A program made the position numbers and the translations under genes. Source: CAVXSP01 sp963764505 (GTDB lineage: Bacteria > Acidobacteriota > Vicinamibacteria > Vicinamibacterales > SCN-69-37). From it: a DNA stretch of 64,000 nucleotides. Positions 16,307-25,471 of this stretch are shown piece after piece. The stretch lies in contig CAVXSP010000001.1 of the NCBI GenBank assembly GCA_963764505.1, positions 3,596,001-3,660,000 on the forward strand. The letters run 5' to 3'. The notes under the pieces are model-generated. The model searched no databases. It had not been told where the DNA came from and worked only from the letters and a program-made list of their open reading frames with translations. Each line of letters begins with the position of its first letter. The first letter of the stretch is position 1.

Positions 16307-17900
16307 ATGGCCAAGGTCGATGCGCGACTGACCGAGGAGTCTGGCAGCGCGACGCCGTCGTTTCGTTCGATCCTCGTCTGGATCCTGCCGGCCCTGAGCC
16401 TCACTTTCTGGTACGGGCTATCTGCCTGGCGTGCGGCCGGTGCGATCGGATTTCCGCTGGACGATTCGTGGATTCACGCGCAGTTCGCCAGAAATCTGGC
16501 GCAGGGCCGCGGCTTCACGTTCACTGTAACCGGTGGATAGCCGGCTCGACCGCGCCCGCTTGGACGATCGTGCTGGCGCTCGCACGGCCGTCGTCGGGCA
16601 CGTCGTGGTGGCTGCGATCCTGCTGGAGTCGGGTTGCAGGTCCTGTGCGGAATTTTGGCGGCTCGTCTGGCCGCATGGTTCACTGCGCGCCGCGGACTGG
16701 CGATTGCCGCCGGCGTCGCCGTCGCGGCGTGTCCGCCAATCGTCTGGGGCGCCGGCTCCGGAATGGAAGTGGGACTCGCCTCTGCGCTCGCGCTTTCGGG
16801 ATTTCTGCTCTATCTTTCGGCCGCCTCGTCGCCGCGCCGGCAACTCGGCGCGGTGAGCGTGTTCGCCGTGGCGTGCCTGGCGCGTCCCGAGATGCTCGTG
16901 ATCTTCGGCATCGTCAGCGCCCACAGCGTGCTGCGTACCCGGCCCCTCGGCCAAATGTCCGTTCGTGCCGTTCAAGTGTGCCTGATTGCGATCGTCTTTC
17001 TGGGGCCGTTCGTCTGGTTCGACTACGCAACGACGGGCCGGCCGCTCCCGACGACCTTCTATGCGAAGAGCGGACCGGGCATCGTGCAAGCCGTGGCCGC
17101 GCACAATCGTGAATCGGTCGAACGTCTATTTCTCGTCTCTGGCCCGAATGCCGTCCGGCAGTTCGCCGACACGCTCGTGGATCAACTGGGCACTGCCGGA
17201 TTCCTGGCGCTGGCCGGATTCCCGATCGCTGCCGTGCCGAGACTGCGGCAGCGCGGCGCCCTGCTGGTGGCGATCAGTGTTGCGGCTTCGGTATTTGCAA
17301 TGGGGCTTGCCGCCCCGCAGCGGCTCAAGCCATCGAATTTCCGCTACACTGTCGAATTCGTGGTGCTCGCCATCACGCTGGGCGTCTCATCGCTGACCGC
17401 GATCTGGCCGCTCATTCGCCCACGACCGATTGGCGCGTTGCTCCTTGCCCTCCTCGTTGCCGTGATTGGAATCCGCTCGATCGAGAATGCGCCGATGTAC
17501 GCCGCCTCGGTCCGCAACATCAACCAATTGCAGGTCGCGCTCGGCCGCTGGATGAAGCAGCGGCTCCCGACCGGCAGCCGCGTCGCCGTCAACGACATCG
17601 GCGCGGTCGCGGTACTTCAGCGGCCATGAGATCCTCGATCTGGAAGGGCTGGTGACGCCGGAGGCCTTGGCGTATGCGAGGCCCGTACGCGGCATCGGAT
17701 TCACGACCGAGACTCGGCCGGACTACATCGCGATCTTTCCGGCATGGTATCCGGATATCGCGAGCCGACCGGATCTGTTTCACGAGGTCTACCGGATCTC
17801 GATCGCTGGCAACGTCATTTCGGCAGGTGATACCATCGTCGTCTACCGCACGCCGTGGACGCGTCAACCGCTACTGCCCGAAGCGCGTCTCCGTGAATGA
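16307..17900 (+). pseudogene. GT-C-like membrane protein gene broken by at least four frameshifts
   Basis: Coding potential runs across the span but changes frame near 16534, 16584 and 16632 (each like one missing base) and near 17611 (like one extra base). The first part gives FPLDDSWIHAQFARNLAQG, the acidic first-loop motif of the DDAFI-type GT-C family seen at 5851 and 17897. Then AGSTAPAWTIVLALA, VVGHVVVAAILLESG and LCGILAARLAAWF follow in successive frames, with LARPEMLV (about 16885). The tail reads YFSGHEILDLEGLVTPEA after the last shift. The stop overlaps the next start as ATGA. The intact amino-acid signal on both sides suggests sequencing error or very recent decay. Confidence 0.7.
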
Positions 17901-19852
17901 GATCGCCTGACACGCGCGACTTCCACTCGGCCACGATGGCTCGGCGTGCGCTCGTCGCCGTCGGCTTGGTGGTCCCGTTCACCGTCCTGCTGGTTTGGCA
18001 CGCGCGCCACTATCTGCCGTTCATTTCTGACGACGCCCTGATTTCGCTGCGGTACGCAGACCGCCTGATTCGCGGGCAAGGGTTGACGTGGACGGACGGA
18101 CCGCCGGTCGAAGGTTACTCCAATCTGCTCTGGATCCTGCTCGTGGCGGCGCCCGGCCTCGTCGGCGTGGACCTCATCGATGCCGCGCGCGTGATCGGCA
18201 TCGCGGCCACGCTGGTCGTGATCGGAGCCTTGGCTCTTCCGGTGTTACGCGGCCGTGGCCTGGCCGAAACGAGCTGGGCGGTGACGCTCGCCCTCTTGTT
18301 TTTTTGTCTGGCCGCCCCGATTGCCGTGTGGTCGATTGGCGGGCTCGAGCAACCGCTCTACGGCGCCCTGCTTGCGGCTTCGATCGCATTGATTCGCCGA
18401 CTGGACGAGGACCACGCCGGTCGGCCAGGCGTGTGGCTCTCCGTCGCGCTGGGACTGTTGTGCCTCACCAGGCCTGATGGCGCGATCTTCTGTGTCGCCG
18501 CAGCAGCGGCGTTCGCGATCGGGTCACGGTGGTGGCGTTTGGGGATTCGCGAGAGCCTTGGCCGAGGGCTCGCGCTTGCGCGCGGACCGCTGATCTGTGT
18601 CGGCGGACAGCTTCTCTTTCGAGCGGTCTACTACCACGCGTGGGTACCGAATTCCGCCTTGATCAAACTGACGCCCTCACCGGAACACTGGCTGGGTGGG
18701 TGGCGCTATCTCGTCGCAGGAATCGAATCGCTGCGCCCATTTTCGTACATCGCCATGGCCGCGATCGCTCTGATAGCGCTACGACCGCGAACGCGGGTTC
18801 TCGGGCTGTATCTGTTCCTTGCCGCCACGCTGTGGAGCGGCTATGTCGTGTTCATCGGCGGGGACATTTTTCCAGCGTATCGACATCTCATCCCGCTCAT
18901 CGTCATCGCTGCGTTCGCGTTCGCCGAAGGGCTCCATACGCTCACGACGGGCGTTCGGCGCCACTGGCGGCTGGCGCTCGTCGCCAGCGTCACCCTTGTT
19001 GTGGCGTTGACGTTGCCAGGTTACGCGCGCCGCCAGTTCGCGGACAAACAGAGCCAGCGGGCGGCTACCGAGCGCTGGGAGTGGGACGGACGCGCCCTCG
19101 GACTGCTGCTGAAGTCGGCGTTCTCGCGCCAGCAACCGCTCGTCGCTGTCACGGCGGCCGGATGTCTGCCCTACTGGTCTGGACTTCCGTCTCTCGACAT
19201 GATGGGTCTGAACGACTCGTTCATCGCCCGGCATCCTCCTCCGAACGTCGGCCGCGGGTTCATCGGCCACGAATTCGGCAACGGCCGCTACGTCCTCGAA
19301 CGGCACCCCGACATAATCGTGTTCAATATCGGGTCCGAGCCGATGTTTCAGAGCGGCGACGACCTCAATGCCATGCCCGAGTTCCACGACCGCTACGTGC
19401 CCGTGCGCGTTCGCACGGAACCGGCCCAATACATGGGCATCATCTACATCGACAAGGAGAGCCCTCGGATAGGCATTCTCCGGGGGGCGTCGATGGCCAG
19501 CATCCCGGGGTACCTGCTTACGGGCGAGCGGGCGACGGCCCGCCTGTCGCCAAGCGACGGGCTGGTGCTCGAACTGGCGCCGGGAGGCACAGCCAGTCTG
19601 CGCGTCGATTTCCAGACGGAGGGGCCGTGGACGATCCGAGTGAAGGCCGCAGTGCCGGAAGCCGTTGTCGCGCAACTCGTCCCGGACGGCCGATCGTCGT
19701 CGATTCGGGTGACTTCCAGGGCCTCGGCGACGGTCGACGTCCAGGCGATCGTCGTACGGGAGGATCGCACCGGCGCGGCGGCCGAACAAGCCGTCCCGTC
19801 CAGTGTTCCAGCGCAGGACGGCCCGGTGCTTGCAGCCCGGGGCGACCACTGA
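17897..19852 (+). CDS. GT-C-like membrane glycosyltransferase (AftB-like architecture)
   Basis: The 651-residue protein has the first-loop motif ISDDALISLRYADRLIRG followed by PVEGYSNLLWILL, the classic signature of this large GT-C group. CLTRPDGAIF (about residue 193) matches the conserved 'TRPDG' loop. Membrane segments end near residue 380. The C-terminal third is soluble and presumably extracytoplasmic; from about 540 on it looks beta-rich (LELAPGGTASLRVDF). Translation is coupled to the preceding broken paralogue by an ATGA overlap. The donor is probably a polyprenyl-linked sugar; the acceptor is unknown. Confidence 0.78.
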   Translation: MRSPDTRDFHSATMARRALVAVGLVVPFTVLLVWHARHYLPFISDDALISLRYADRLIRGQGLTWTDGPPVEGYSNLLWILLVAAPGLVGVDLIDAARVIGIAATLVVIGALALPVLRGRGLAETSWAVTLALLFFCLAAPIAVWSIGGLEQPLYGALLAASIALIRRLDEDHAGRPGVWLSVALGLLCLTRPDGAIFCVAAAAAFAIGSRWWRLGIRESLGRGLALARGPLICVGGQLLFRAVYYHAWVPNSALIKLTPSPEHWLGGWRYLVAGIESLRPFSYIAMAAIALIALRPRTRVLGLYLFLAATLWSGYVVFIGGDIFPAYRHLIPLIVIAAFAFAEGLHTLTTGVRRHWRLALVASVTLVVALTLPGYARRQFADKQSQRAATERWEWDGRALGLLLKSAFSRQQPLVAVTAAGCLPYWSGLPSLDMMGLNDSFIARHPPPNVGRGFIGHEFGNGRYVLERHPDIIVFNIGSEPMFQSGDDLNAMPEFHDRYVPVRVRTEPAQYMGIIYIDKESPRIGILRGASMASIPGYLLTGERATARLSPSDGLVLELAPGGTASLRVDFQTEGPWTIRVKAAVPEAVVAQLVPDGRSSSIRVTSRASATVDVQAIVVREDRTGAAAEQAVPSSVPAQDGPVLAARGDH

Positions 19853-19982
19853 TGTTGCGTGCGGGCCCGTCCCTCCCTAGAATTGGCCAGCGCGTGCTCT
19901 AATACGCGGGCGATCTGCGGCCGATACCTCAGGACAAAGGTCGTCTATCCGTACGTGCCGTCTCGCGGCAAGAGGGCTCCCT

Positions 19983-22321
19983 ATGAAGGTTGTGTGTAAC
20001 TCGACGCTCACGTCTCGCTCTCGTCCGCGTGTCCTGACGCTCATCGCGGCAATGGCGCTGAGCCTAGCACCCGGCGTAGCGTCAGCGCAGTTGTCGCGAG
20101 TTGGCGGCAGCACGGATGTGCTCGTGCCGCCCTATACGATTGGCGCCACCGATGTCGGCCACGATCCTGTGAACGACGTCTATCTGGCTGTCGGCGCGGG
20201 TGGAACGGTGATCGGCGCGTTTCTCGACGGTTCCGGCAACGTCAAGAGCGGCACATCGCAGTTTCGCATTGGATCCGCCGGACAGTGTGATCCCGTGTGC
20301 GGCAACTCGACGCGCGTGCGCTACAGCCCGGATGTCAACAACGGGCAGGGCGGGTTTCTCGTCACCTGGCAGCAGAACGATGGCGTGTCCCACAGTTCAT
20401 CCATGGCGTCATCGTGGCCTACCAGACGGCGTGATCTCGCCGGAACGCGTCATGTCGGATACACGCAGGGCGGACTTGTGAGGCGGGGCCCCGATCGCGT
20501 ACTCGATGACAAGCCGGAAATTCCTGGTGGCCTGGAACGGTGACGGGGCGAGCATCAAGGGGCGGTTCGTGGACACATCGAAGGCGCGCCGACGGGTCCG
20601 TGATGACCGTGGAGTCCCGCGGCGCCGGTGATGCGGCGTGGCCTGGAACTCGACCACCGACGAATTCGGCGTGTCCGGCGCGGCCTACCAGCGAGGAAGA
20701 CGGTCGAGTTCTCGGCGCGTTCGTCGGCTTCCGGCGCATCTCTGCATCGGGCGGCGACATCGTCCGCGCGTCAAGTGGGGTTACACGGCCGGCACCTGGA
20801 TCACCGACGTCACCATCAACACTTCGACGCATCATTGGATCAGTGCTGGACGTCCGCCGGGCCGAACTATCGGCGTGGCGGCGGGTATGCCGAAATCGAT
20901 CAGAATGGGACGCTGGCTCTGGCGAGCGGCGCGGCTGATTTCAGTTATACAGTCGGTCTCCTACAACACGACGAGCGGGACGATTCTCGCCGTCGGCGGA
21001 GGCAACAGTTGGAATGTGTCGGGAGCGAGCTGAACGGATCGGGTATCGCGCGGACGCAGCAGCATGGGCTCACGGACGGCGGCGAGCACGGCGCAGACGG
21101 GACGCGGATCGTATCGACGCGCACACCACGGCGCGCGGCGGGCAGAAGCGATGGGCCATTCTGTACACTCGGGGAGTACATGCAGGGCGCAGCCAGGTCA
21201 TCGAGACCTCGGGCTCTTTCGGCGCGGCCGGCGAGCGACGTCCAGATGGCTGTCGGATTGCCAACCGAACGGGGCAATTTATCAGGACGGGCATGCCCGA
21301 TCTTCGTCGAACGGCTGGGCGATTGATCGCGGCGCGGCGAACGGCTCCGGGATCGATGCCGTGGTCGTCAACGTCTTCACTGCCGGCGGAAGCGCACCGA
21401 TTCAGTCCTATTCGATCACCTCATTCATCGATCGCCCGGACGTCGCGGCCACGTTCAACAACGCGCAGTTCCTGCAGTCCGGGTTCGCGACATCGGTGAC
21501 CGGATTGCCCGACGGCACCTACTCGCTCGTCGCGTGGCCCCACAGCATCGTCACGGGCAAGTTCGGGACACCGAAGACGGTGAACATCACGGTGATGTCG
21601 GCCCTTCCCTTGATGGCGTCTCGACAGACCGGGCACTGGCACGGCCGTGTCCTCGGCATTCACCGTGTCGGGCTGGGCGCTCGAAAAGTTCGCCTCGAGC
21701 GGCACAGGAGTCGACGCCGTCCACGTGTGGGCGTTCCCGAGCACGGGCGGCCAGATCTTCCTGGGCGCCGCGTCGCTTGGCGTCAACCGGCCCGATGTCG
21801 GCGCGGTCTTCGGCCACCAGTTCGATCCGTCGGGCTACACGCTCAATACGTCGCTGCCTGGCGGCAGCTACCGGATCATGGCGTTCATGCACGACGCGCT
21901 CACGGGCACGTTCAATCTGGCGCAGCAGGCCAATGTGACGGTGCTCCAGGGCGCGCCGCTCATGGCCCTCGACCGGCCGTTTTCCGGCCTCGTCAACATC
22001 GGGGCGGTCATCAGCGGGTGGGCCGTGGACACGGGCGCAGCCTCCGGCGTGGGCGTCGACGTCGTGCACGTCTGGGCCTGGCCGGTTGCCGGCGGCTCGC
22101 CGATCTTCGTCGGCGCGACGCCGGTCGGGAACCCCCGGCCGGACGTCGCCGCCGCGCTTGGCAGCGGACGGTTTACCAACTCCGGCTTCAGCCTGACGTT
22201 GCAGGCACTGCAGGGCGGCGGCTTCGTTCCGGGACAGCAGTACGACCTGGCCGTCTACGCGCACAGCACCGTCACGGGTACGTTCAACCAGTGGCGGGTC
22301 GTGAGGGTTACCGTCAACTGA
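19983..22321 (+). pseudogene. Secreted repeat protein with triple GWAID C-terminus, many frameshifts
   Basis: The N-terminus has a clear signal peptide (VLTLIAAMALSLAPGVASAQ), then repeated beta-propeller-like stretches (GGFLVTWQQNDG, FLVAWNGDGASIKGRFVD, AWNSTTDEFGVSGAAY, GAFVGFRRISASGGDIVRA). Between about 20400 and 21650 the frame changes many times, in both directions, so no long product is possible as written. The 3' part is clean again and encodes domains like those ending the proteins at 37634 and 45050. Coding evidence on both sides of each break suggests one ~780-residue secreted protein. It could be a pseudogene or a badly resolved sequence. Confidence 0.65.
21310..22318 (+). repeat. 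Three tandem GWAID domains (locus A)
   Basis: Three consecutive ~110-120-residue units begin near 21310, 21616 and 21960. Each carries a GWA(I/L/V)(D/E) core, a V(D)xVHVWA-type strand (the first unit reads IDAVVVNVF), RPDV(G/A)A, a SG(Y/F) turn and a final (T)GTFN or TGKFG strand. The first is separated from the others by a frameshift near 21640. They match the C-terminal domains of the proteins at 37634-40465 and 45050-47833. Confidence 0.85.
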
Positions 22322-22324
22322 GAT

Positions 22325-22373
22325 CGGTAATCGGCAATCGGTAATCGGTAATCGGTAATCGGTAATCGGCAAT
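22325..22373. repeat. Heptanucleotide tandem repeat (CGGTAAT) upstream of thiG
   Basis: Seven units of CGG(T/C)AAT begin four bases after the stop of the secreted-protein gene. It has the same 7-bp period as the repeats at 41, 133, 52667 and 54805, but a different unit sequence. Confidence 0.9.
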
Positions 22374-22439
22374 CGGCAGGTGCGGGCCATCCCGCACCGC
22401 CGTGCCGATGAGCGTTCGCCGCCCCTTCCCGCCCTCTGT

Positions 22440-22445
22440 CATAAT
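22440..22445 (+). promoter_or_regulatory. Candidate -10 box (CATAAT) for thiG
   Basis: CATAAT ends only 6 bp before the ATG of thiG, which would place the transcription start at or next to the A of the start codon (leaderless mRNA). No -35 hexamer is visible. Confidence 0.45.
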
Positions 22446-22451
22446 CACCGC

Positions 22452-23228
22452 ATGGATCCGCTCGTCATCGCCGGACGATCCTTCGCCTCGCGACTGATCG
22501 TCGGCACCGGGAAGTACTCGTCCCATGCGGTCATGCAGGCCGCGCACGAGGCGGCCGGCACCGAGGTCGTCACCGTGGCGGTCCGGCGCGTGGACTTGCG
22601 CGCGACGGGCACCGAGTCCCTCCTGAACTGGATCGATCGCTCCCGGATCTTCCTCCTGCCCAACACCGCCGGCTGCTACACGGCAGACGAGGCGGTGCGG
22701 ACGGCGCACCTGGCGCGGGAGGCCGGGCTGTCGAACTGGATCAAGCTGGAAGTCATCGGCGACGAGCGAACGCTCTTCCCGGACAACGTCGCGCTCATCG
22801 AGGCGACCCGGCGGCTCGTGCGGGATGGCTTCGTGGTCCTTCCGTACACGAACGACGACCCGGTGGCCTGCCGCAAGCTCGAAGAGGCCGGGGCCGCGGC
22901 GGTGATGCCGCTCGGCGCGCCGATCGGCTCGGGGCTGGGCATCCAGAATCCCAACAACATCTCGATCATCCGCGAGCAGGCGCAGGTGCCCGTGATCGTC
23001 GACGCGGGTGTGGGCACGGCGTCGGACGCGGCCATTGCCATGGAGCTCGGCGCGGACGGCGTGCTGATGAACACGGCCATCGCCGGCGCCGCGGATCCGG
23101 TGGCGATGGCGCACGCGATGAAGCACGCGGTGCAGGCGGGACGCCTCGCCCGTCTCGCGGGCCGCATCGAGAAGAAGCGCTACGCGTCGGCGAGCAGCCC
23201 GACGGCCGGGCTCGTCACGGCGCGCTGA
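22452..23228 (+). CDS. thiG: Thiazole synthase ThiG
   Basis: ThiG condenses deoxyxylulose 5-phosphate, a glycine-derived imine and sulfur from ThiS-thiocarboxylate into the thiazole of thiamine. The product has 258 residues, the family length. It shows IAGRSFASRLIVGTGKY at the N-terminus, TEVVTVAVRRV, the substrate-imine lysine in WIKLEVIGDE (about residue 98), and phosphate-binding loops AVMPLGAPIGSGLG and VIVDAGVGTASDAA. No thiH, thiE or thiF lies nearby. Upstream it is preceded by a heptamer repeat and a 16.6-kb block that separates it from thiS. Confidence 0.95.
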   Translation: MDPLVIAGRSFASRLIVGTGKYSSHAVMQAAHEAAGTEVVTVAVRRVDLRATGTESLLNWIDRSRIFLLPNTAGCYTADEAVRTAHLAREAGLSNWIKLEVIGDERTLFPDNVALIEATRRLVRDGFVVLPYTNDDPVACRKLEEAGAAAVMPLGAPIGSGLGIQNPNNISIIREQAQVPVIVDAGVGTASDAAIAMELGADGVLMNTAIAGAADPVAMAHAMKHAVQAGRLARLAGRIEKKRYASASSPTAGLVTAR

Positions 23229-23253
23229 CGGCGCGGCCGCATCGGAGGTATCG

Positions 23254-24042
23254 ATGACGGCGCGGTCTCCTGTCCTCGCGGCCTTTTCGTTCGGCACGAT
23301 CGCCGCCCTCGCGGCCATGGCGCCGCCCGCCACGCAGGCGCCGGCCGGGCGCACCAGCCGGAGCGTGCCGTTCGACGTTGGCGAGGTCCTCACCTACGAC
23401 GTGGGCTGGTCGTCCTACATCACCGCCGGCACGGCCACGGTGACCGTGCGCGAGCGCAAGCCCCTCGGCGGCGGCGCGTACGCCGACGACCTGGTGGCGG
23501 AAGGCCAGTCGGCGGGTCTGGTCGACGCGCTGTATCACGCGTACTACAAGGCCGAGTCGCTGCTCGACACACGGACGCTGCAGCCGACGATCGCCACGTT
23601 CTACAGCAACGAGCAGGGGCAGACGAATCTGAGGACCACGCGATTCACGGCCCGCACGGCCATCGAGTTCCAGCCCAGCACGAAGGCCCCGCGCGAGCGG
23701 CATACCGTGCCGGCGCAGTCGCAGGATCCGCTGTCGGCCATCTACGTGCTTCGCACGCGGGCGCTGAAGGCGGGTGAGACGTTCACCATGCCGATCGTCG
23801 ACGGGGCCGACCTCTACCAGGCCACATGGCGCGTTGCAGGGCCGGAGCCGGTCACGACGCCCGCGGGCACGTTCCCCGCGTGGCGCCTCGCGCCGTCGTT
23901 CACCGACGAGGGCGGCAAGCCGATCCTCGACCAGCCGATCGTCCTGTGGCTCTCGAGCGACGACCGGAGACTCCCGGTCAAGGTCCAGGCCGGGCTGCCG
24001 GTCGGCTCCTTCACACTGTCGCTCACGCGAATCGGACGCTGA
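23254..24042 (+). CDS. DUF3108-family secreted protein
   Basis: This 262-residue protein has an N-terminal signal-like segment (VLAAFSFGTIAALAAMAPPATQA) and matches the DUF3108 pattern: PFDVGEVLTYDVGWS near residue 40, a mid-domain strand with DALYHAYYKAESLLDT, and DPLSAIYVLRTRAL (about residue 160). The C-terminus is beta-rich (PVKVQAGLPVGSFTLSLTRI). A strong ribosome-binding site (GGAGGT) precedes the ATG. DUF3108 proteins are exported beta-sheet proteins of unknown function. The methyltransferase gene begins 7 bp after its stop. Confidence 0.8.
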   Translation: MTARSPVLAAFSFGTIAALAAMAPPATQAPAGRTSRSVPFDVGEVLTYDVGWSSYITAGTATVTVRERKPLGGGAYADDLVAEGQSAGLVDALYHAYYKAESLLDTRTLQPTIATFYSNEQGQTNLRTTRFTARTAIEFQPSTKAPRERHTVPAQSQDPLSAIYVLRTRALKAGETFTMPIVDGADLYQATWRVAGPEPVTTPAGTFPAWRLAPSFTDEGGKPILDQPIVLWLSSDDRRLPVKVQAGLPVGSFTLSLTRIGR

Positions 24043-24049
24043 ACGGCAC

Positions 24050-25471
24050 GTGGACGAGACTCACGAGGAACTGCAGGAGCTGCTGGCCCGGCTCGACCGC
24101 GAGCGGGCGGAGGCCGATCGGCAGTACGGCGACGCGCTGACGGCGCTCGATCGATCGCTCCAGCGCCTGCCGCCGATGCCGGATGCGCCGCCGGACTATG
24201 ACGAACAGCAGGTCGCGCCGATCAACAGCCGCTGGGACATCCTGCCGGAAGGGCCGCCCGTCTTCGACCGCACCCTGAAGGGGCGATTGCGCGGCTTCGT
24301 CTGGCGGCTCGTCGGCCCCGCGATCGAGCAGCAGCGAGGGTTCAACGCGGCCCTCGTGGATCACCTCAACCGCAATCTGGCGCCTCATCGCGAGGCTTCC
24401 CGCGCCACCACGACGCTCATCGCGGTCGTCCGGGACCACGTGCAGGGACTCATCACGTTCCAGCATCTGCTGGTCCAGTACCTGCAGACGATCACGCTCT
24501 ACGTGGACACGAAGGACCGCGCGACCGGCGCCCAGGCGCAGGTGCTCAACGCCGCGCTCGGTGCGATGGCCGACGACTGGCTGAAGCGGTGGGAATCGCT
24601 CGCGGCGCGCGAGCAGCGCTTCAACGCGCGGGTCGCCGCGCTCGACGATCTGAGAGCGACCGTCGCGCTGGCGCAGCAGACGTCGCTCACGCTGAAACGG
24701 GAGGTCGAGCGGCTCGTGGCGGCCGGGGGAACGGCGAGCGTGCCGTCCGGAACCGTGGCGCCCGCGGCGAGCATCGACCTCGACGCGTTCAAGTATGTCG
24801 GATTCGAAGACGCGTTCCGCGGCTCGCCCGCAGAGATCCGCGAGCGGCTGGCCGCCTATGCGCCCCGGTTCGCCGGGCAGACGGACGTGCTCGACCTCGG
24901 GTGCGGGCGCGGGGAGTTCCTCGACCTTCTTCGCGAGCAGGGAATCCGCGCCCGCGGGCTCGACCTCAATCACGAGATGGTCGAAGTCTCGCGCGCCCGC
25001 GGACTGAACGTCGCCGAGGGCGACGCGCTCTCCTACCTGGCCGGGCTCGACGACGAGTCGCTGGGCGGGCTGTTCGCGGCGCAGGTCGTCGAGCACCTCG
25101 AGCCGGGCTATCTGATGCGCCTCATCGAAACGGCGTTCCACAAGCTCCGCCCGGGCGGCGTGATCCTGCTCGAGACGATCAACGTGGCGTGCTGGGCGGC
25201 GTTCTTCGACAGCTACCTCCGCGATCTCACGCACGTCCGCCCGCTGCATCCCGAGACGCTGCAGTACCTGGTGCGCGCCAGCGGGTTCCAGGCGGTGACG
25301 ATCGACTATTCCTCGCCGATTCCCGAGTCGGCGCGCCTGCAGCGCGTCGCGCCCTCGTCCGGAGCCGCGCCGCCGCTCGTCGAGCTGACCGACACGTTCA
25401 ACGAGAACGCCCTCAAGCTGAACGCGCGCATGTTCACGTGCCAGGACTACGCGGTGATCGGACGGAAGTGA
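24050..25471 (+). CDS. SAM-dependent methyltransferase with N-terminal coiled-coil, O-antigen type
   Basis: The 473-residue product has a helical N-terminal half (heptad-rich regions near residues 3-40 and 110-230) and a C-terminal class I methyltransferase. Motif I is VLDLGCGRGEFLDLL (about residue 282), GLDLNHEMVEVS is the acidic loop, and GGLFAAQVVEHLEP is motif IV, followed by LRPGGVILLETINV. The layout resembles WbdD-type chain-capping methyltransferases, in which a coiled coil controls chain length; here no kinase domain is seen. A GTG at 24050 starts the gene. Its last 38 bp overlap the end of the convergent GT2 gene. Glycan O-methylation is inferred from context. Confidence 0.82.
   Translation: MDETHEELQELLARLDRERAEADRQYGDALTALDRSLQRLPPMPDAPPDYDEQQVAPINSRWDILPEGPPVFDRTLKGRLRGFVWRLVGPAIEQQRGFNAALVDHLNRNLAPHREASRATTTLIAVVRDHVQGLITFQHLLVQYLQTITLYVDTKDRATGAQAQVLNAALGAMADDWLKRWESLAAREQRFNARVAALDDLRATVALAQQTSLTLKREVERLVAAGGTASVPSGTVAPAASIDLDAFKYVGFEDAFRGSPAEIRERLAAYAPRFAGQTDVLDLGCGRGEFLDLLREQGIRARGLDLNHEMVEVSRARGLNVAEGDALSYLAGLDDESLGGLFAAQVVEHLEPGYLMRLIETAFHKLRPGGVILLETINVACWAAFFDSYLRDLTHVRPLHPETLQYLVRASGFQAVTIDYSSPIPESARLQRVAPSSGAAPPLVELTDTFNENALKLNARMFTCQDYAVIGRK

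Noticed and set aside
5851..22321. Insertion sequence or integrated phage separating thiS and thiG
   Set aside because: No transposase, integrase, phage gene, terminal inverted repeat or target duplication was recognised at either edge.
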